A stretch of DNA of 38,204 bases from Bacilli bacterium (GCA_017886705.1 JAGHJJ010000099.1:1-38204), one strand, 5' to 3'. Positions 23,798-32,968 are shown, counted from the stretch's first letter. Notes: generated from the sequence alone by a model not told the origin. Numbers and translations are program-made.

Positions 23798-24391
23798 CTA
23801 TTTTTTAGTACTAACAGAAATACCATCACCAACATTAAAAAATTCTGTATCATATCTACTATTTGATTTTAAATAAGCAATATAATCCTTAATTTTACGA
23901 ACTAAAGCACGTAAATTCTTACTCTTAATTTCATACTCTTCTTTTTCAACTAAACCATGAAATTTCAAATTATCTGTAATAATAGCGCCATCTGTTTTTA
24001 AATTACGTTCAAAATGTTCAAAAAACTTAATATTTTGAGCCTTAGCAGCATCAATAAAAATCAAATCAAACTCTTCATCTAATTTAACATTGAATGCATC
24101 ATTATAAATAAGCGTAATTCTATCTTCTAATTCAAAAGCTTTTACGTTCTTTACTGCTTCTAAATATCTTTTTTCATCTCTCTCAATGGTAGTAATTTTA
24201 ACATTAGGGTGAACTAATGCCATCATAATAGCGGAATACCCTATAGCAGTACCAATTTCTAATACATTCCTAACATGTTTTTTTAATATAAAAGTAGTTA
24301 AAAAATCAATACCCTCATCTACCATAATAGGAACATTATTTTTTTTAGCATACTCTTTGATTTCTCGAATCATAGAATAATTACCTACCAT
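23798..24391 (-). CDS. trmR: tRNA 5-hydroxyuridine methyltransferase TrmR
   Basis: This protein of about 197 residues is an O-methyltransferase of the Rossmann class. The SAM-binding motif is VLEIGTAIGYSA near residues 43-54, the acidic residue follows in TTIERDEKR, and the DxxFIDAAKA motif lies near 110, as in the metal-dependent COMT family. B. subtilis YrrM (TrmR) converts 5-hydroxyuridine 34 of tRNA to 5-methoxyuridine. The same order mltG-trmR and the nearby trhP1/trhP2 support that role. The ATG at 24391 is chosen because GGGTGA has a 6-base spacing to it. The gene overlaps mltG by 7 bases. Confidence 0.85.
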   Translation of the reverse strand: MVGNYSMIREIKEYAKKNNVPIMVDEGIDFLTTFILKKHVRNVLEIGTAIGYSAIMMALVHPNVKITTIERDEKRYLEAVKNVKAFELEDRITLIYNDAFNVKLDEEFDLIFIDAAKAQNIKFFEHFERNLKTDGAIITDNLKFHGLVEKEEYEIKSKNLRALVRKIKDYIAYLKSNSRYDTEFFNVGDGISVSTKK

Positions 24392-25455
24392 ATCCAATCA
24401 CCCTTATCTTTAATTTCTTGCACCATGGCTTCGTGCTCCGCTAAGGTATTAGTATAAAATATATTTCCATTTTTGTCAGCAACAAAATACAAATATGTAT
24501 TATCCACTGGTTCAATACTAGCCTCTAAACTAGATAAACTAGGATTACAAATCGGTCCAATAGGCATCTTTCCTCCCATGTTAGAAGCTCTAGTATTATA
24601 AGGATTAATTGTTGCAAACTGAGCAGTTGTCAAATCACTAGTCATTGGATATTGTAATGCATAATATGTAGTAACATCACTACCAAGATTCATATTAGCT
24701 GCTAATCTATTTTCAAAAATACCAGCAATCATCTTACGATTATCAGTATTTGTACCTTCTAGCTCTACCATAGAAGCCATAGTCATATAATAATGAACAT
24801 TATTAGAAATCCTATCTTTATATGGCTCTAATTCACTCTCCATCTCATCTAACATCTTCTCAACAATAGTATTAACGGTAACATTCTTATTTTCAAATTG
24901 ATAAGTATCTGGTGCTAAATATCCTTCCAATGGATAATAAATTCCCTCTTGAAAAATAGAATCTGTTAAAAACCAATACTTAGTCTTTAATTCCTCTAGA
25001 TAAGTCCTATCATTCATCATAGCCAGTACTTCTGACTGTGTATGATTAGTAGCATCAGCAATCTCATTAGCATAATCCGTAATCCGCTCTCCCTCTTTAA
25101 AGGTAATAGTAATAGCATCAGGATTATATTTATTACCAGAAATAAGAGCATCAATAATCTCTTCCATAGACATATCTTTACTAAGTTGATAAGTAGATGC
25201 TTGTAAATAAGAACCTCTCTTAGTCTTAACCGTAATCACAAACACGAACTCATTACGAATCAAATCTTTTTCTTTTAAAATTTTAGCAATCCCAGAAACA
25301 CCAGTTCCATTAGGAATAACAACTTCTACTGCATTAGAATTACTTTTATCCACAGGACTTGCTAAAAACATATAAACTGCCGCTAGTAAAATTAAAAAAG
25401 AACCCGATAATACCAGAAATATCAATAATGGCTTTGGTCTTCTTCTCACTACCAT
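24385..25455 (-). CDS. mltG: Endolytic murein transglycosylase MltG
   Basis: This 356-residue protein has an N-terminal membrane helix (about 10-32). A LysM-like subdomain follows (about 42-120, VEVVIPNGTGVSGIAKILKE), then the YceG/MltG catalytic domain. The catalytic Glu is in MASMVELEG (Glu231), followed by the family stretch ENRLAANMNLGSDVTTYYAL. MltG cuts nascent glycan strands near the divisome and elongasome and sets glycan length. Here it sits in the conserved order ireB-ruvX-DUF1292-mltG-trmR. A small hairpin between it and the upstream DUF1292 gene could reduce its expression. Confidence 0.93.
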   Translation of the reverse strand: MVVRRRPKPLLIFLVLSGSFLILLAAVYMFLASPVDKSNSNAVEVVIPNGTGVSGIAKILKEKDLIRNEFVFVITVKTKRGSYLQASTYQLSKDMSMEEIIDALISGNKYNPDAITITFKEGERITDYANEIADATNHTQSEVLAMMNDRTYLEELKTKYWFLTDSIFQEGIYYPLEGYLAPDTYQFENKNVTVNTIVEKMLDEMESELEPYKDRISNNVHYYMTMASMVELEGTNTDNRKMIAGIFENRLAANMNLGSDVTTYYALQYPMTSDLTTAQFATINPYNTRASNMGGKMPIGPICNPSLSSLEASIEPVDNTYLYFVADKNGNIFYTNTLAEHEAMVQEIKDKGDWIW

Positions 25456-25470
25456 AAAATACCCCTTCAG

Positions 25471-25493
25471 AAAACAAAAGAGCTATTGCTCTT
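25471..25493 (-). terminator. Possible weak terminator or attenuator before mltG
   Basis: The minus strand reads AAGAGC-AATA-GCTCTT then TTGTTTTC, with the DUF1292 stop codon in the hairpin. The stem is only 6 bp and the U-tract is interrupted, so partial termination inside the operon is more likely than a full stop. Confidence 0.45.
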
Positions 25494-25779
25494 GCTCTCC
25501 ACTATTATTGGCAGCATTTCTAACTTGTTCTTGTAAAGTCTCTAATATTGTCTCAATTACTTTCCATTCTTTCTCAGTCTCAATTGCTTCTAATCTACTA
25601 TGTGGATCATTAGGATCATAAATAGAAGCATAAACTTCTACATTTCCTTGTTGATCTTTGGTATTATCTGTATATACAATATAATTTTTATGAGTCTCCT
25701 CACTCTCAAAAGTAAATAAAACATCATATACTGTTTCATTACCATTTTCATCTATCATAGAAAAACTATTTTTCTTCAT
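25483..25779 (-). CDS. DUF1292 family protein (YrzB-like)
   Basis: This 98-residue acidic protein begins MKKNSFSMIDENGNETVYDV and contains LFTFESEETHKNYIVYTDNT and VEVYASIYDP, the pattern of DUF1292 proteins such as B. subtilis YrzB. It is soluble, with no catalytic motif, and its biochemical role is not known. It starts one base after ruvX ends, in the classic ireB-ruvX-DUF1292 trio. Confidence 0.88.
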   Translation of the reverse strand: MKKNSFSMIDENGNETVYDVLFTFESEETHKNYIVYTDNTKDQQGNVEVYASIYDPNDPHSRLEAIETEKEWKVIETILETLQEQVRNAANNSGEQEQ

Positions 25780-25780
25780 A

Positions 25781-26197
25781 CTATCTTTTCTCCTTATCTA
25801 AATATGTTTGTAATATTATAGTAGCTGCTACACTATCTACAACTTTCTTACGATTTTTTCTAGAAACATCAGCATAAATCAACATATCCGTAGCACTCTT
25901 AGTAGAAAGTCTCTCATCCTGTAAATAAACAGGAATAGATAACACTTTTTCTAATCTTTCTTTAAATCGTAAACTAAGCTCCCCTTTAGGTCCAATAGTA
26001 TTATTCATATTCTTAGGAAAACCTAAAACAATAGCATCTATCTTTAACTCTTTTACTAAAGAAGCAACTTCATCTACTAACTTAGCATACTCTTCTTGAT
26101 GACGAATTGTCTTATAACTGCTAGCCAGTAATCCCGTAGCATCACTAACCGCAACACCCAGAGTACGGCTACCTAAATCAAGTCCTAAATAGCGCAT
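25781..26197 (-). CDS. ruvX: RuvX/YqgF-type Holliday junction resolvase-like nuclease
   Basis: This 138-residue RNase H-fold protein starts MRYLGLDLGSRTLGVAVSD, whose Asp is the first catalytic residue. It continues with AIVLGFPKNMNNTIG and QDERLSTKSAT, and has a late Asp in KKVVDSVAA, so the catalytic set appears complete. Members of this family act on Holliday junctions and in RNA processing. Its start overlaps the ireB stop (TAATG). Confidence 0.93.
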   Translation of the reverse strand: MRYLGLDLGSRTLGVAVSDATGLLASSYKTIRHQEEYAKLVDEVASLVKELKIDAIVLGFPKNMNNTIGPKGELSLRFKERLEKVLSIPVYLQDERLSTKSATDMLIYADVSRKNRKKVVDSVAATIILQTYLDKEKR

Positions 26198-26448
26198 TAC
26201 TTATCTCTATAAAATTCCTGCAATAATACTTCCACAATCTTCGCACGATCAATTTCTTGTATTTTACTACGTGCATCTTTATAACTAGAAATATATCCAG
26301 GATCTCCACTAATTAAATATCCTACAATTTGATTACTAGGATTATATCCTCTCTCTTCTAATGCTTCCCAAACTTCATCCAAAATACTATGAATCAATTT
26401 AGAATCAATATCTTTTAAATTAAATAGACTAGTCTTATCTTGTGACAT
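26197..26448 (-). CDS. ireB: IreB regulatory phosphoprotein (DUF965)
   Basis: This 83-residue protein has the family segments YNPSNQIVGYLISGDPGYIS and an N-terminal TSLFN, matching IreB/YrzL. In Enterococcus IreB is phosphorylated by the PASTA kinase IreK on threonines near the N-terminus and influences cephalosporin tolerance. A threonine is present at position 6 here. It is the first gene of a six- or seven-gene operon with a good promoter. In B. subtilis alaS is its upstream neighbour; here that place is taken by a rhomboid gene. Confidence 0.93.
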   Translation of the reverse strand: MSQDKTSLFNLKDIDSKLIHSILDEVWEALEERGYNPSNQIVGYLISGDPGYISSYKDARSKIQEIDRAKIVEVLLQEFYRDK

Positions 26449-26477
26449 AATATCACCTCACTATAATATTTAATTTT

Positions 26478-26506
26478 ATTGTACCATGGTTTAAAATCGA
26501 TTACAA
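26478..26506 (-). promoter_or_regulatory. Promoter of the ireB operon
   Basis: On the minus strand TTGTAA (26501-26506) and TACAAT (26478-26483) are 17 bases apart. The promoter begins two bases after the U-tract of the rhomboid gene terminator. It serves ireB, ruvX, DUF1292, mltG, trmR, the P60 fusion and the DUF3298-like gene. Confidence 0.7.
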
Positions 26507-26508
26507 CC

Positions 26509-26538
26509 AAAAAAAAGAATATTACACTTGTAATATCC
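26509..26538 (-). terminator. Terminator of the rhomboid gene
   Basis: The minus strand reads GGATATTAC-AAGT-GTAATATTC followed by eight T. The stem has one G-T pair. It lies directly after the stop codon. Confidence 0.85.
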
Positions 26539-27690
26539 CTATATGACATAGAAAAATGCCATGTAAATAGAAAAGGCTAAGAAAATAATCGTAATAATCC
26601 AACCATTCATTCTCTCAAACCAGCTACTCTTATCTTTAACACCTAAAGCAATAGACATTAAAGTACCTCCAATAAGTCCACCAATATGAGCAAAGTTATC
26701 AATTCCTGGCATACAAAATCCTAACAACAAGTTAAGAACTATTAAAGGTATAATTTGACTCTTAATAACTGTTCCTAAATAAACACGATAATGATATCCA
26801 AAATAAACTAATGCTCCCATGAGACCAAAAATGGCACCACTTGCTCCAATAGATGCAAAATTTCCACCAAAGATAACAGAGAATAACGCACCAGAAATAC
26901 CAGCAACTAAATAAATAATAGCAAACTTAATACGTCCTAAGAAATTCTCTACTTGTGACCCTATCACATACAAAGCATAACAGTTAAATAACAAATGAAG
27001 AATACCACCATGTAAAAAGATACCAGTAAGTAATCGATAATACTGTCCCTCACGAATAGCAGGTCCCCAGACAGAATAATTATTAATTAAATCATTGTAT
27101 TGTCCAAATAAAATTGGAATAACATATATAATAACATTAACAGCAATTAACCAGTAAGTAATCATAGGAAACTTATTCTTAAAAATAGCATTAATCTTTT
27201 TAGCATCTTGCTTATTATGTTCATTAATATCACTAGTTATTTTAGCAAATAAAGCAATTCCCTCTTCACTATATTTTAATTTTTTAGTTAAATCAGGAAA
27301 CTCCTTCTTTATAACATCACTCTTCTTAAAATCAGACTCAGTATTAATCTTAACACACTCAACATTAGGAATCGCATGAATATCTTGACTAACATTTTCC
27401 CCTAAGTCTAAAAAAATACTTAAAGTATTAATGTTAAATGACAAAGTCTTTTTCTTAATCTTTTTAACAATTCTCTTAGTCTTAAACATATCAAAATTAA
27501 ACTGTTCATCATTATGTATATAAGAAGATACAATACGAACTACTTTATAATCTTCTTCTAAGTTTTCTAACCAAATTTCATTTTCTACACCTTGTAAAAT
27601 AATAGGATTATAATTTTTGTCTATAATAAAATAATGAAGTAACTTCATCACAAGAACATTCTTGTCATCCATTAAAATTTCATTTTCCAT
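26539..27690 (-). CDS. Rhomboid-family intramembrane serine protease
   Basis: This 383-residue protein has a soluble N-terminal domain of about 175 residues and a C-terminal rhomboid core with six to seven helices. Conserved features are HGGILHLLFN (227-236), the catalytic Ser284 in GASGAIFG and the partner His335 in NFAHIGGLIGG, so it should be active. Similar long rhomboids (YqgP/GluP type) occur in Firmicutes; in B. subtilis YqgP cooperates with FtsH in membrane protein quality control. The N-terminal domain begins with a charged region resembling the YqgP cytosolic part, but that similarity is not certain. A GGAGGG site precedes the ATG, and the gene diverges from tspO. Confidence 0.92.
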   Translation of the reverse strand: MENEILMDDKNVLVMKLLHYFIIDKNYNPIILQGVENEIWLENLEEDYKVVRIVSSYIHNDEQFNFDMFKTKRIVKKIKKKTLSFNINTLSIFLDLGENVSQDIHAIPNVECVKINTESDFKKSDVIKKEFPDLTKKLKYSEEGIALFAKITSDINEHNKQDAKKINAIFKNKFPMITYWLIAVNVIIYVIPILFGQYNDLINNYSVWGPAIREGQYYRLLTGIFLHGGILHLLFNCYALYVIGSQVENFLGRIKFAIIYLVAGISGALFSVIFGGNFASIGASGAIFGLMGALVYFGYHYRVYLGTVIKSQIIPLIVLNLLLGFCMPGIDNFAHIGGLIGGTLMSIALGVKDKSSWFERMNGWIITIIFLAFSIYMAFFYVI

Positions 27691-27754
27691 TGAATCCCTC
27701 CAAAATACTACTATTATTATATACTAAAACATAAAATAAAGAAAGAGGTGTTTT

Positions 27755-28213
27755 ATGAAAGCATTTTTCAAATTTATTATTATTCTACTTCCCTGGTTCC
27801 TATCTTCTTTAATTCCAATCGATAAAGAATTCTATAATTCTCTAACTTTACCATTCTTTACTCCACCACAAATGGCATATGGTATTATATGGTCTATTAT
27901 CTACATTTGCATCAGTATTAGTATTTACCAAATATTAAATACTTACAAGATAAAAGATATACCTAAATCATATAAGTATACCCTACTATTAAATTATATA
28001 GCAAATCAGTCTTTTCAACCTTTATTTTTCTTATTAAAAAGTCCCTTTCTAGGATTTGTATCTTGTATTTTAACTTTTATTACTTCTCTATTTTTATACA
28101 AAGAAACAAAAGATTTAAAAGAAAAAAGTGCCAAATATTTAATACCATATATCTTATTTAGCCTATTTGCAACAATTCTTTCACTCTCAATTTATCTATT
28201 AAATCTTAATTAA
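27755..28213 (+). CDS. tspO: TspO/MBR family membrane protein
   Basis: This 152-residue protein has five hydrophobic segments and the TspO family motifs [20 protein letters not shown] (first loop into second helix) and [13 protein letters not shown]. TspO proteins bind tetrapyrroles and related ligands; their role in bacteria varies. It is one of only two plus-strand genes, starts after AAAGAGGTG, diverges from the rhomboid gene and converges on the histidine kinase gene with an 8-base overlap of the two coding ends. Confidence 0.88.
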   Translation: MKAFFKFIIILLPWFLSSLIPIDKEFYNSLTLPFFTPPQMAYGIIWSIIYICISISIYQILNTYKIKDIPKSYKYTLLLNYIANQSFQPLFFLLKSPFLGFVSCILTFITSLFLYKETKDLKEKSAKYLIPYILFSLFATILSLSIYLLNLN

Positions 28214-30506
28214 TATGCTTACTATATTCACGAACTACATCTAAATATTTTTGTAGTTCGTTTTTTAATTCAGAAAAATGTTCTACACAATAAGAATAGT
28301 CATTTTCTTTACTTTTTAACTCATGTTGATAACAAATATCTGCATACGTCATAAATCCTAAATATTTAGCATCACTTTTCATAGAATGAACTAAAATAGC
28401 ATAGTTTGGCATATCATGAACATCCAAATATTTTTTTAATTGTTCAACTTTTCCATCAATTTCATCTAAATAATCATGTAGTGTCATTTTATACATTTCC
28501 ATATCGCCCAACAGATCTAAAGCATGATCAATATCAACACCATGACTTCTTAAATAATCTTCATTATAAACTTCTTTACTTGTAGAAGAAGTATTTACAT
28601 TATCTTCTACATCTAAAAGTTCTGTAGTTTCAAATAATTTTTCAGTAACTTCATCATCTAAATGTAAAATAGAAGCAAACACACGTATCATTTCATCTTT
28701 TTCAATAGGTTTCGCCAAATAATCATTAAATCCATCAGAAATATATTTTTCTCTCATACCTGTAATCGCATTCGCAGTTAAAGCAACAACCGGAGTAGAA
28801 AAATTAGGAAGCTGTTTTAATTTATGTAATGTTTCTACACCACTCATCTTAGGCATCATATCATCAAGTAAAATAATATCATACTTTTCTCCAGCTTGTA
28901 TTTTTTCAATACAACGAAATCCACTATCCACACACTCTATCGTAGCATGATATCTTTCAAATAGTTTAGTAGACACTTTTAAATTCAAAGTATTGTCATC
29001 AACAACCAATATTCTAACACCAGTAAGGTCTAAATGTGTCAAATTTGGTCCTTGTACTTTTTGTAGTGCACTTTCTTTTTCAATAGGTTGATCTAAAATA
29101 ATCGTAAACTTAGAACCCTCTCCATAAACAGTATGAACAATAACTTTACCACCCATTAACTCTACTAACTGTTTTGTTATCGCAAGACCAAGTCCTGTAC
29201 CTTCAATTGTAGTATTACGATCCTCCTCTAAACGTTGGAACTTAGTAAATAATTTATCGATATTTTCTTTTTTAATACCACGTCCAGAGTCTTCAACAGA
29301 AATAATCAAGCGACAACGATTGCCATTATTAACACAATTAACTTCATAACGAACAAAGCCCTTATCCGTATATTTGCTAGCATTACTCAAAATATTAGTA
29401 ACAACTTTCTTAACATTAGCATGATCACCATATAACACTTTAGGTAAATCTGGTGCAATATATACTTGGAAATCAAGACCCTTTTCATTCATTCTAGGTT
29501 TAATAAGTTTAGCAAGGCTAGAAAATAACTCTTTTGCATCATAAGGAGAATTAACAATTTCTAACTTACCAGCTTCAATCTTAGAAATATCTAAAATACC
29601 ATTAACAATCTCAAGTAATGTATTAGAAGCATTCACAATATCTTTAGCATTATCTTTAGCCTCTTCTAAAGTATCAGCATGACATATACAATCACTAAAA
29701 CCTACAATAGCATTAAGTGGAGTACGAATCTCATGAGACATACTAGACAAGAAATCAGTCTTAGCCTGATTAGCCTTATCTGCCTGTTCTTTAGCTAGTT
29801 GCAACTGCTCTATTATTTTTATATCCGGGTTTTCGATAGTAAAATAAGTCAATATAGTAATAAATGTTGCAGCTGCGGTAACTAATAAATACTGTGGAAA
29901 TGATGATTGAATAGCTGCAGCAATACCAGCTATTACTACAAAAGCAAATACTGGAATATATTTTTTAAAGCCTACTCGCTTTATATTTAAAACAATGAAA
30001 ATCACCCAGAATATAATACAAATCGCAGCAAAAGAATAACTTAAAATAGCAGATGGACCATAAGTATACATAATCTTACCATCACCATAAACATTTAAAG
30101 GTGTTACAAAAACAATGCATCCAGCAATTACAAATAATAACAAAAATAAATAAAAATATTTTCTAAAATATAAATAAACATTGGAACTTTTATCTATAAT
30201 AATATTATTCTCATCTTTATGAAAAGAAATAACAAATATATAATACGTAAATACAAATACCCAGGCAAGAATAGATATTAAATATAGTTTCCCAAATAAA
30301 TTTGTTAGGTAAAAATCTGGATAAATTAATCCTAATGAAACACTAAAACAGTCTAAAATCAATGTAATAAAAATTATTACTATTAAAGAACTATAAATCC
30401 TATTTTCCAAAGTATCTACTTTCTTTTTACAAAAATAAGCAACGCCAATTAATATAATATAAAAAATACTTGCAATTTGAAAAAACAAACTAGTAATACT
30501 CGCCAT
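28206..30506 (-). CDS. Hybrid sensor histidine kinase with receiver and Hpt domains
   Basis: This is a protein of about 766 residues. Seven or eight membrane segments fill the first ~225 residues, with no large outer sensor domain, so it probably senses through the membrane part. Next come HisKA (phospho-His258 in [10 protein letters not shown]), a HATPase_c domain (DSGRGI and EGTGLGLAI boxes), a receiver domain (phospho-Asp548 in [13 protein letters not shown], late Lys in DYLAKPI) and a C-terminal Hpt domain (His707 in [14 protein letters not shown]). This is a complete phosphorelay chain lacking only a final response regulator, which is not in the window. The ATG at 30506 follows AGGAG. 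A promoter overlaps the terminator of the upstream gene. Confidence 0.93.
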   Translation of the reverse strand: MASITSLFFQIASIFYIILIGVAYFCKKKVDTLENRIYSSLIVIIFITLILDCFSVSLGLIYPDFYLTNLFGKLYLISILAWVFVFTYYIFVISFHKDENNIIIDKSSNVYLYFRKYFYLFLLLFVIAGCIVFVTPLNVYGDGKIMYTYGPSAILSYSFAAICIIFWVIFIVLNIKRVGFKKYIPVFAFVVIAGIAAAIQSSFPQYLLVTAAATFITILTYFTIENPDIKIIEQLQLAKEQADKANQAKTDFLSSMSHEIRTPLNAIVGFSDCICHADTLEEAKDNAKDIVNASNTLLEIVNGILDISKIEAGKLEIVNSPYDAKELFSSLAKLIKPRMNEKGLDFQVYIAPDLPKVLYGDHANVKKVVTNILSNASKYTDKGFVRYEVNCVNNGNRCRLIISVEDSGRGIKKENIDKLFTKFQRLEEDRNTTIEGTGLGLAITKQLVELMGGKVIVHTVYGEGSKFTIILDQPIEKESALQKVQGPNLTHLDLTGVRILVVDDNTLNLKVSTKLFERYHATIECVDSGFRCIEKIQAGEKYDIILLDDMMPKMSGVETLHKLKQLPNFSTPVVALTANAITGMREKYISDGFNDYLAKPIEKDEMIRVFASILHLDDEVTEKLFETTELLDVEDNVNTSSTSKEVYNEDYLRSHGVDIDHALDLLGDMEMYKMTLHDYLDEIDGKVEQLKKYLDVHDMPNYAILVHSMKSDAKYLGFMTYADICYQHELKSKENDYSYCVEHFSELKNELQKYLDVVREYSKHIN
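28230..28266 (+). terminator. Terminator for tspO inside the kinase gene
   Basis: On the plus strand ACGAACTAC and GTAGTTCGT form a perfect 9-bp stem with a 14-base loop, followed by six T. It lies 16 bases past the tspO stop, within the last codons of the opposing histidine kinase gene. Confidence 0.75.
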
Positions 30507-30530
30507 AAATACAACTCCTACCTTGATATA

Positions 30531-30559
30531 ATTATAATACAAAAAAAAAAGAAAAACAA
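30531..30559 (-). promoter_or_regulatory. Promoter of the histidine kinase gene
   Basis: On the minus strand TTGTTT (30554-30559) and TATAAT (30531-30536) are 17 bases apart. The -35 begins inside the 3' arm of the upstream terminator. Confidence 0.65.
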
Positions 30560-30581
30560 ATAATAATTATTTATTATTTGT
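30541..30581 (-). terminator. Terminator after the phospholipase C-like gene
   Basis: The minus strand reads ACAAATAATA-AATAAT-TATTATTTGT and then a T-rich tract. The 10-bp stem is perfect but AT-rich. Confidence 0.75.
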
Positions 30582-31553
30582 CTTTTTAGTATATTTTAAT
30601 TGAAATGGCTTTTCACATTCTAACCCATGTACAGAACTTATATTAGGAATAATTGAATAAACATCATCTCTATGAATAGAACCACTTTGACATATTTTTT
30701 CTAATTCATCAACAATATAAGCACCATCATCTAAAGCCTTTTCATATAAATCCAAAAATGATGCATTAGATACTCTACCGTCCGTAGGATTTAACCATTC
30801 TTCATGTTCTAAATTTAAATATGGAATCACTTCATTAAAATCTCTATGATAAGAAAACGCCCTAGAACCCTTAGTAAGAGGATCTAAAATATCAAAAAAG
30901 ACTCTTTTTATCCCTGTCTTATCATATTTCATAACTCGCATAAATAGTGAAAGTTGTTGAAAAGCTTCTTCAAACATTTTTCCACCATCTTGAAAACCAT
31001 AAGTATTTGCTAAGCTGGTATCGATGGTAGAAATCAAGTCATTACTAATTAAAGATTTATCAATTTCAAAATCTTTATACACTTTATATGTTTTAGCGTC
31101 TATGCCTTCAAATGTTTCCATCATATAAATATCAAGCAAATTTTCTAAAATTCCATGATACCAAGTTTTAAATTCTGGATTTTTAGTATGATCACCCGCA
31201 TAATAAATAATTTGTGGATGAGTATAAGCATCTAGTAAATGATGCATTACATACCCTGGTCCAATAAACAATCGAACATCCTCTTGTTCTATACTTCCAG
31301 TTTTTTCAGCCGTTTTTAAATAATTATAAACATATTCCTGAAATTTATGTTCTTGCAATTGAACTGACATATCCACACCTTCATCAAGTGCTTTACTATT
31401 TGCCTTCTTATAAAAATCATGATAAATAAGAAAATCATGTCCTTGTACAAATATATTATATTTATCATAATTAGGAAAAGAATCCAGCGTCTTAGAATTT
31501 AATTTTCTCTTTAAATTCTTATAAAATATATCATGTGTCTTTGGTCCTGGCAT
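30567..31553 (-). CDS. Zinc-dependent phospholipase C-like protein
   Basis: This 328-residue protein resembles the zinc-dependent phospholipase C / PLPC superfamily. Candidate metal ligands are arranged as expected: His7 in PGPKTH, the His39-Asp40 pair in QGHDFL, the cluster HHLLDAYTHP (104-113) and His133/Glu136 in WYHGILENLLD. No signal peptide is visible (the protein starts MPGPKTH), so it may act in the cytoplasm or be released another way. It lies 4 bases after the permuted-papain gene and probably belongs to the same operon as 31558-32241 and 32276-32914. The substrate is unknown. Confidence 0.7.
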   Translation of the reverse strand: MPGPKTHDIFYKNLKRKLNSKTLDSFPNYDKYNIFVQGHDFLIYHDFYKKANSKALDEGVDMSVQLQEHKFQEYVYNYLKTAEKTGSIEQEDVRLFIGPGYVMHHLLDAYTHPQIIYYAGDHTKNPEFKTWYHGILENLLDIYMMETFEGIDAKTYKVYKDFEIDKSLISNDLISTIDTSLANTYGFQDGGKMFEEAFQQLSLFMRVMKYDKTGIKRVFFDILDPLTKGSRAFSYHRDFNEVIPYLNLEHEEWLNPTDGRVSNASFLDLYEKALDDGAYIVDELEKICQSGSIHRDDVYSIIPNISSVHGLECEKPFQLKYTKKTNNK

Positions 31554-31557
31554 AATA

Positions 31558-32241
31558 TCACCTCCAAAGTTTTGCCTTTCTATTAATGATTGCCGAAGAA
31601 TTCATATCCTTAATTTTTTGCTTAGACGAAATATCCGATATGGGGAAATCATCATAACTACTTCCTTGATTATACTCAGGATATTGAGTAGTTAATCCTT
31701 CATAAATAATAGAATCCTTTAAAGCACCATAAAAATCAAAAGGTCTAATATCTTTAGGCTTTTTACCATTAAAAATATCAATATTACTATCTTGTAATAC
31801 AGTAGCAACCCATTGTGAGCAAAAAAAGCTATTAGGAAAATCAATTCCCTTACCATAAATTAACATACTAGTTAATCCAACAAAATTAAAATTATATTTA
31901 TCCTTATTTTCCCAATAATAATCCATTAAAGAAGATAATTTATCATATTGTTGTTCAGAAACTTTCAACTCCATAACAGCAATTCGACTAACATCTGGTT
32001 TTAAAGCAAACATTCCTGTTCTAATATTCTCTTTAATTAAACCTGAATTAAAAGGATTATTGATTTCTTTTCTAGCAAAAGACATCATATTACCTAATTT
32101 GCGATCTCTAGACAAAGAAATATGTGAATATGTATCTCCTGGATATCTATTCCAAAATTTCATAGCAGCTCTCAACTTTATAATTTTACCAGGAACAGTA
32201 TCAGTATAACTAGCAACAATTTCAATTTTTTTATCAGCCAT
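31558..32241 (-). CDS. Permuted papain-like (YiiX/NlpC-type) hydrolase
   Basis: This 227-residue protein has the features of circularly permuted NlpC/P60 or YiiX-type enzymes. The His comes first, in DTYSHISLS (His40), and the Cys comes later, in SFFCSQWVATVL (Cys141), with an intervening polar strand. Such enzymes often act on lipids or on fatty-acyl or amide bonds rather than on peptidoglycan. The ATG at 32241 follows AAGGGGTG at good spacing. There is no signal peptide. It is paired with a phospholipase C-like gene, which suggests joint lipid metabolism; that link is an inference. Confidence 0.7.
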   Translation of the reverse strand: MADKKIEIVASYTDTVPGKIIKLRAAMKFWNRYPGDTYSHISLSRDRKLGNMMSFARKEINNPFNSGLIKENIRTGMFALKPDVSRIAVMELKVSEQQYDKLSSLMDYYWENKDKYNFNFVGLTSMLIYGKGIDFPNSFFCSQWVATVLQDSNIDIFNGKKPKDIRPFDFYGALKDSIIYEGLTTQYPEYNQGSSYDDFPISDISSKQKIKDMNSSAIINRKAKLWR

Positions 32242-32275
32242 AATTTGTAACACCCCTTAAGATTCAATAATCTGC

Positions 32276-32914
32276 TTATTTATACCTTTTTTTACAAGGT
32301 TGCATTTCATAAACTCCGTTCTTTGTATAAATATTACCTCCAACATACAAAGATGAATTCAAAAAATCAAGATTATCAAATTGTTCCATATGCATATCAC
32401 CAGTAACAACTTGTAATTCTTTTAATCCTTCAGGGTTATTTGCTGTAGAAGCGTAAAAATCTCCCATTACTACTTTTAAAGACCTAGCATAACTAAAATC
32501 ATGTAATTTTCGTAAATCTGCATCTCCCCAAACAAATTCTAAAGCCTGCATACGATCTAAAGAAACAGATGCATCATATTGGAAGCGATTAACAAAATAA
32601 GGAAATCTAGTTGTAGAACTAATAAACGTTGTCAAATCTCCTGTAACTAATCTTGAATCAATATTAAATACCTTAGAAGCAATTTTTTCTCTTCGTTTAA
32701 TATCTTGAAATTCATGATAAACTCCTCTTAATCCCATTACAAATGCAATAGGCATTATAATACTCTTTTTTGCATTACCTACAATAGTATAAGAATCATC
32801 ATTGACTTTAACTATCAAATTGCAACACTTAGTAGTTATTCGTTCTAGTTTATCACCATTTAATTTCTTATCCTCAGCTAATACAATAATATTACTTAAC
32901 ATATTATTATCCAT
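32276..32914 (-). CDS. Hypothetical protein with VxGD solenoid-type repeats
   Basis: This 212-residue protein starts at the ATG at 32914 after GAGGGGGATAATT. The N-terminal ~90 residues hold a hydrophobic patch (KKSIIMPIAFVMGLRG). The C-terminal half repeats a short motif at intervals of roughly 20-25 residues: LVTGDLTTF, FVWGDADLRKL, VVMGDFYAS, VVTGDMHMEQ and LYVGGNIYT. This looks like a β-solenoid or leucine-rich-repeat type fold used for binding. No known family is recognised. It heads the operon with the permuted papain and phospholipase-like genes and has its own consensus promoter. Confidence 0.65.
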   Translation of the reverse strand: MDNNMLSNIIVLAEDKKLNGDKLERITTKCCNLIVKVNDDSYTIVGNAKKSIIMPIAFVMGLRGVYHEFQDIKRREKIASKVFNIDSRLVTGDLTTFISSTTRFPYFVNRFQYDASVSLDRMQALEFVWGDADLRKLHDFSYARSLKVVMGDFYASTANNPEGLKELQVVTGDMHMEQFDNLDFLNSSLYVGGNIYTKNGVYEMQPCKKRYK

Positions 32915-32939
32915 AATTATCCCCCTCAATTTGTTGCAT

Positions 32940-32968
32940 ATTATAACATACTTCTTTTTAAATATCAA
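32940..32968 (-). promoter_or_regulatory. Promoter of the repeat protein/hydrolase operon
   Basis: On the minus strand TTGATA (32963-32968) and a perfect TATAAT (32940-32945) are separated by 17 bases. The -35 box overlaps one arm of the 9-bp inverted repeat described at 32962-33080. Confidence 0.75.
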
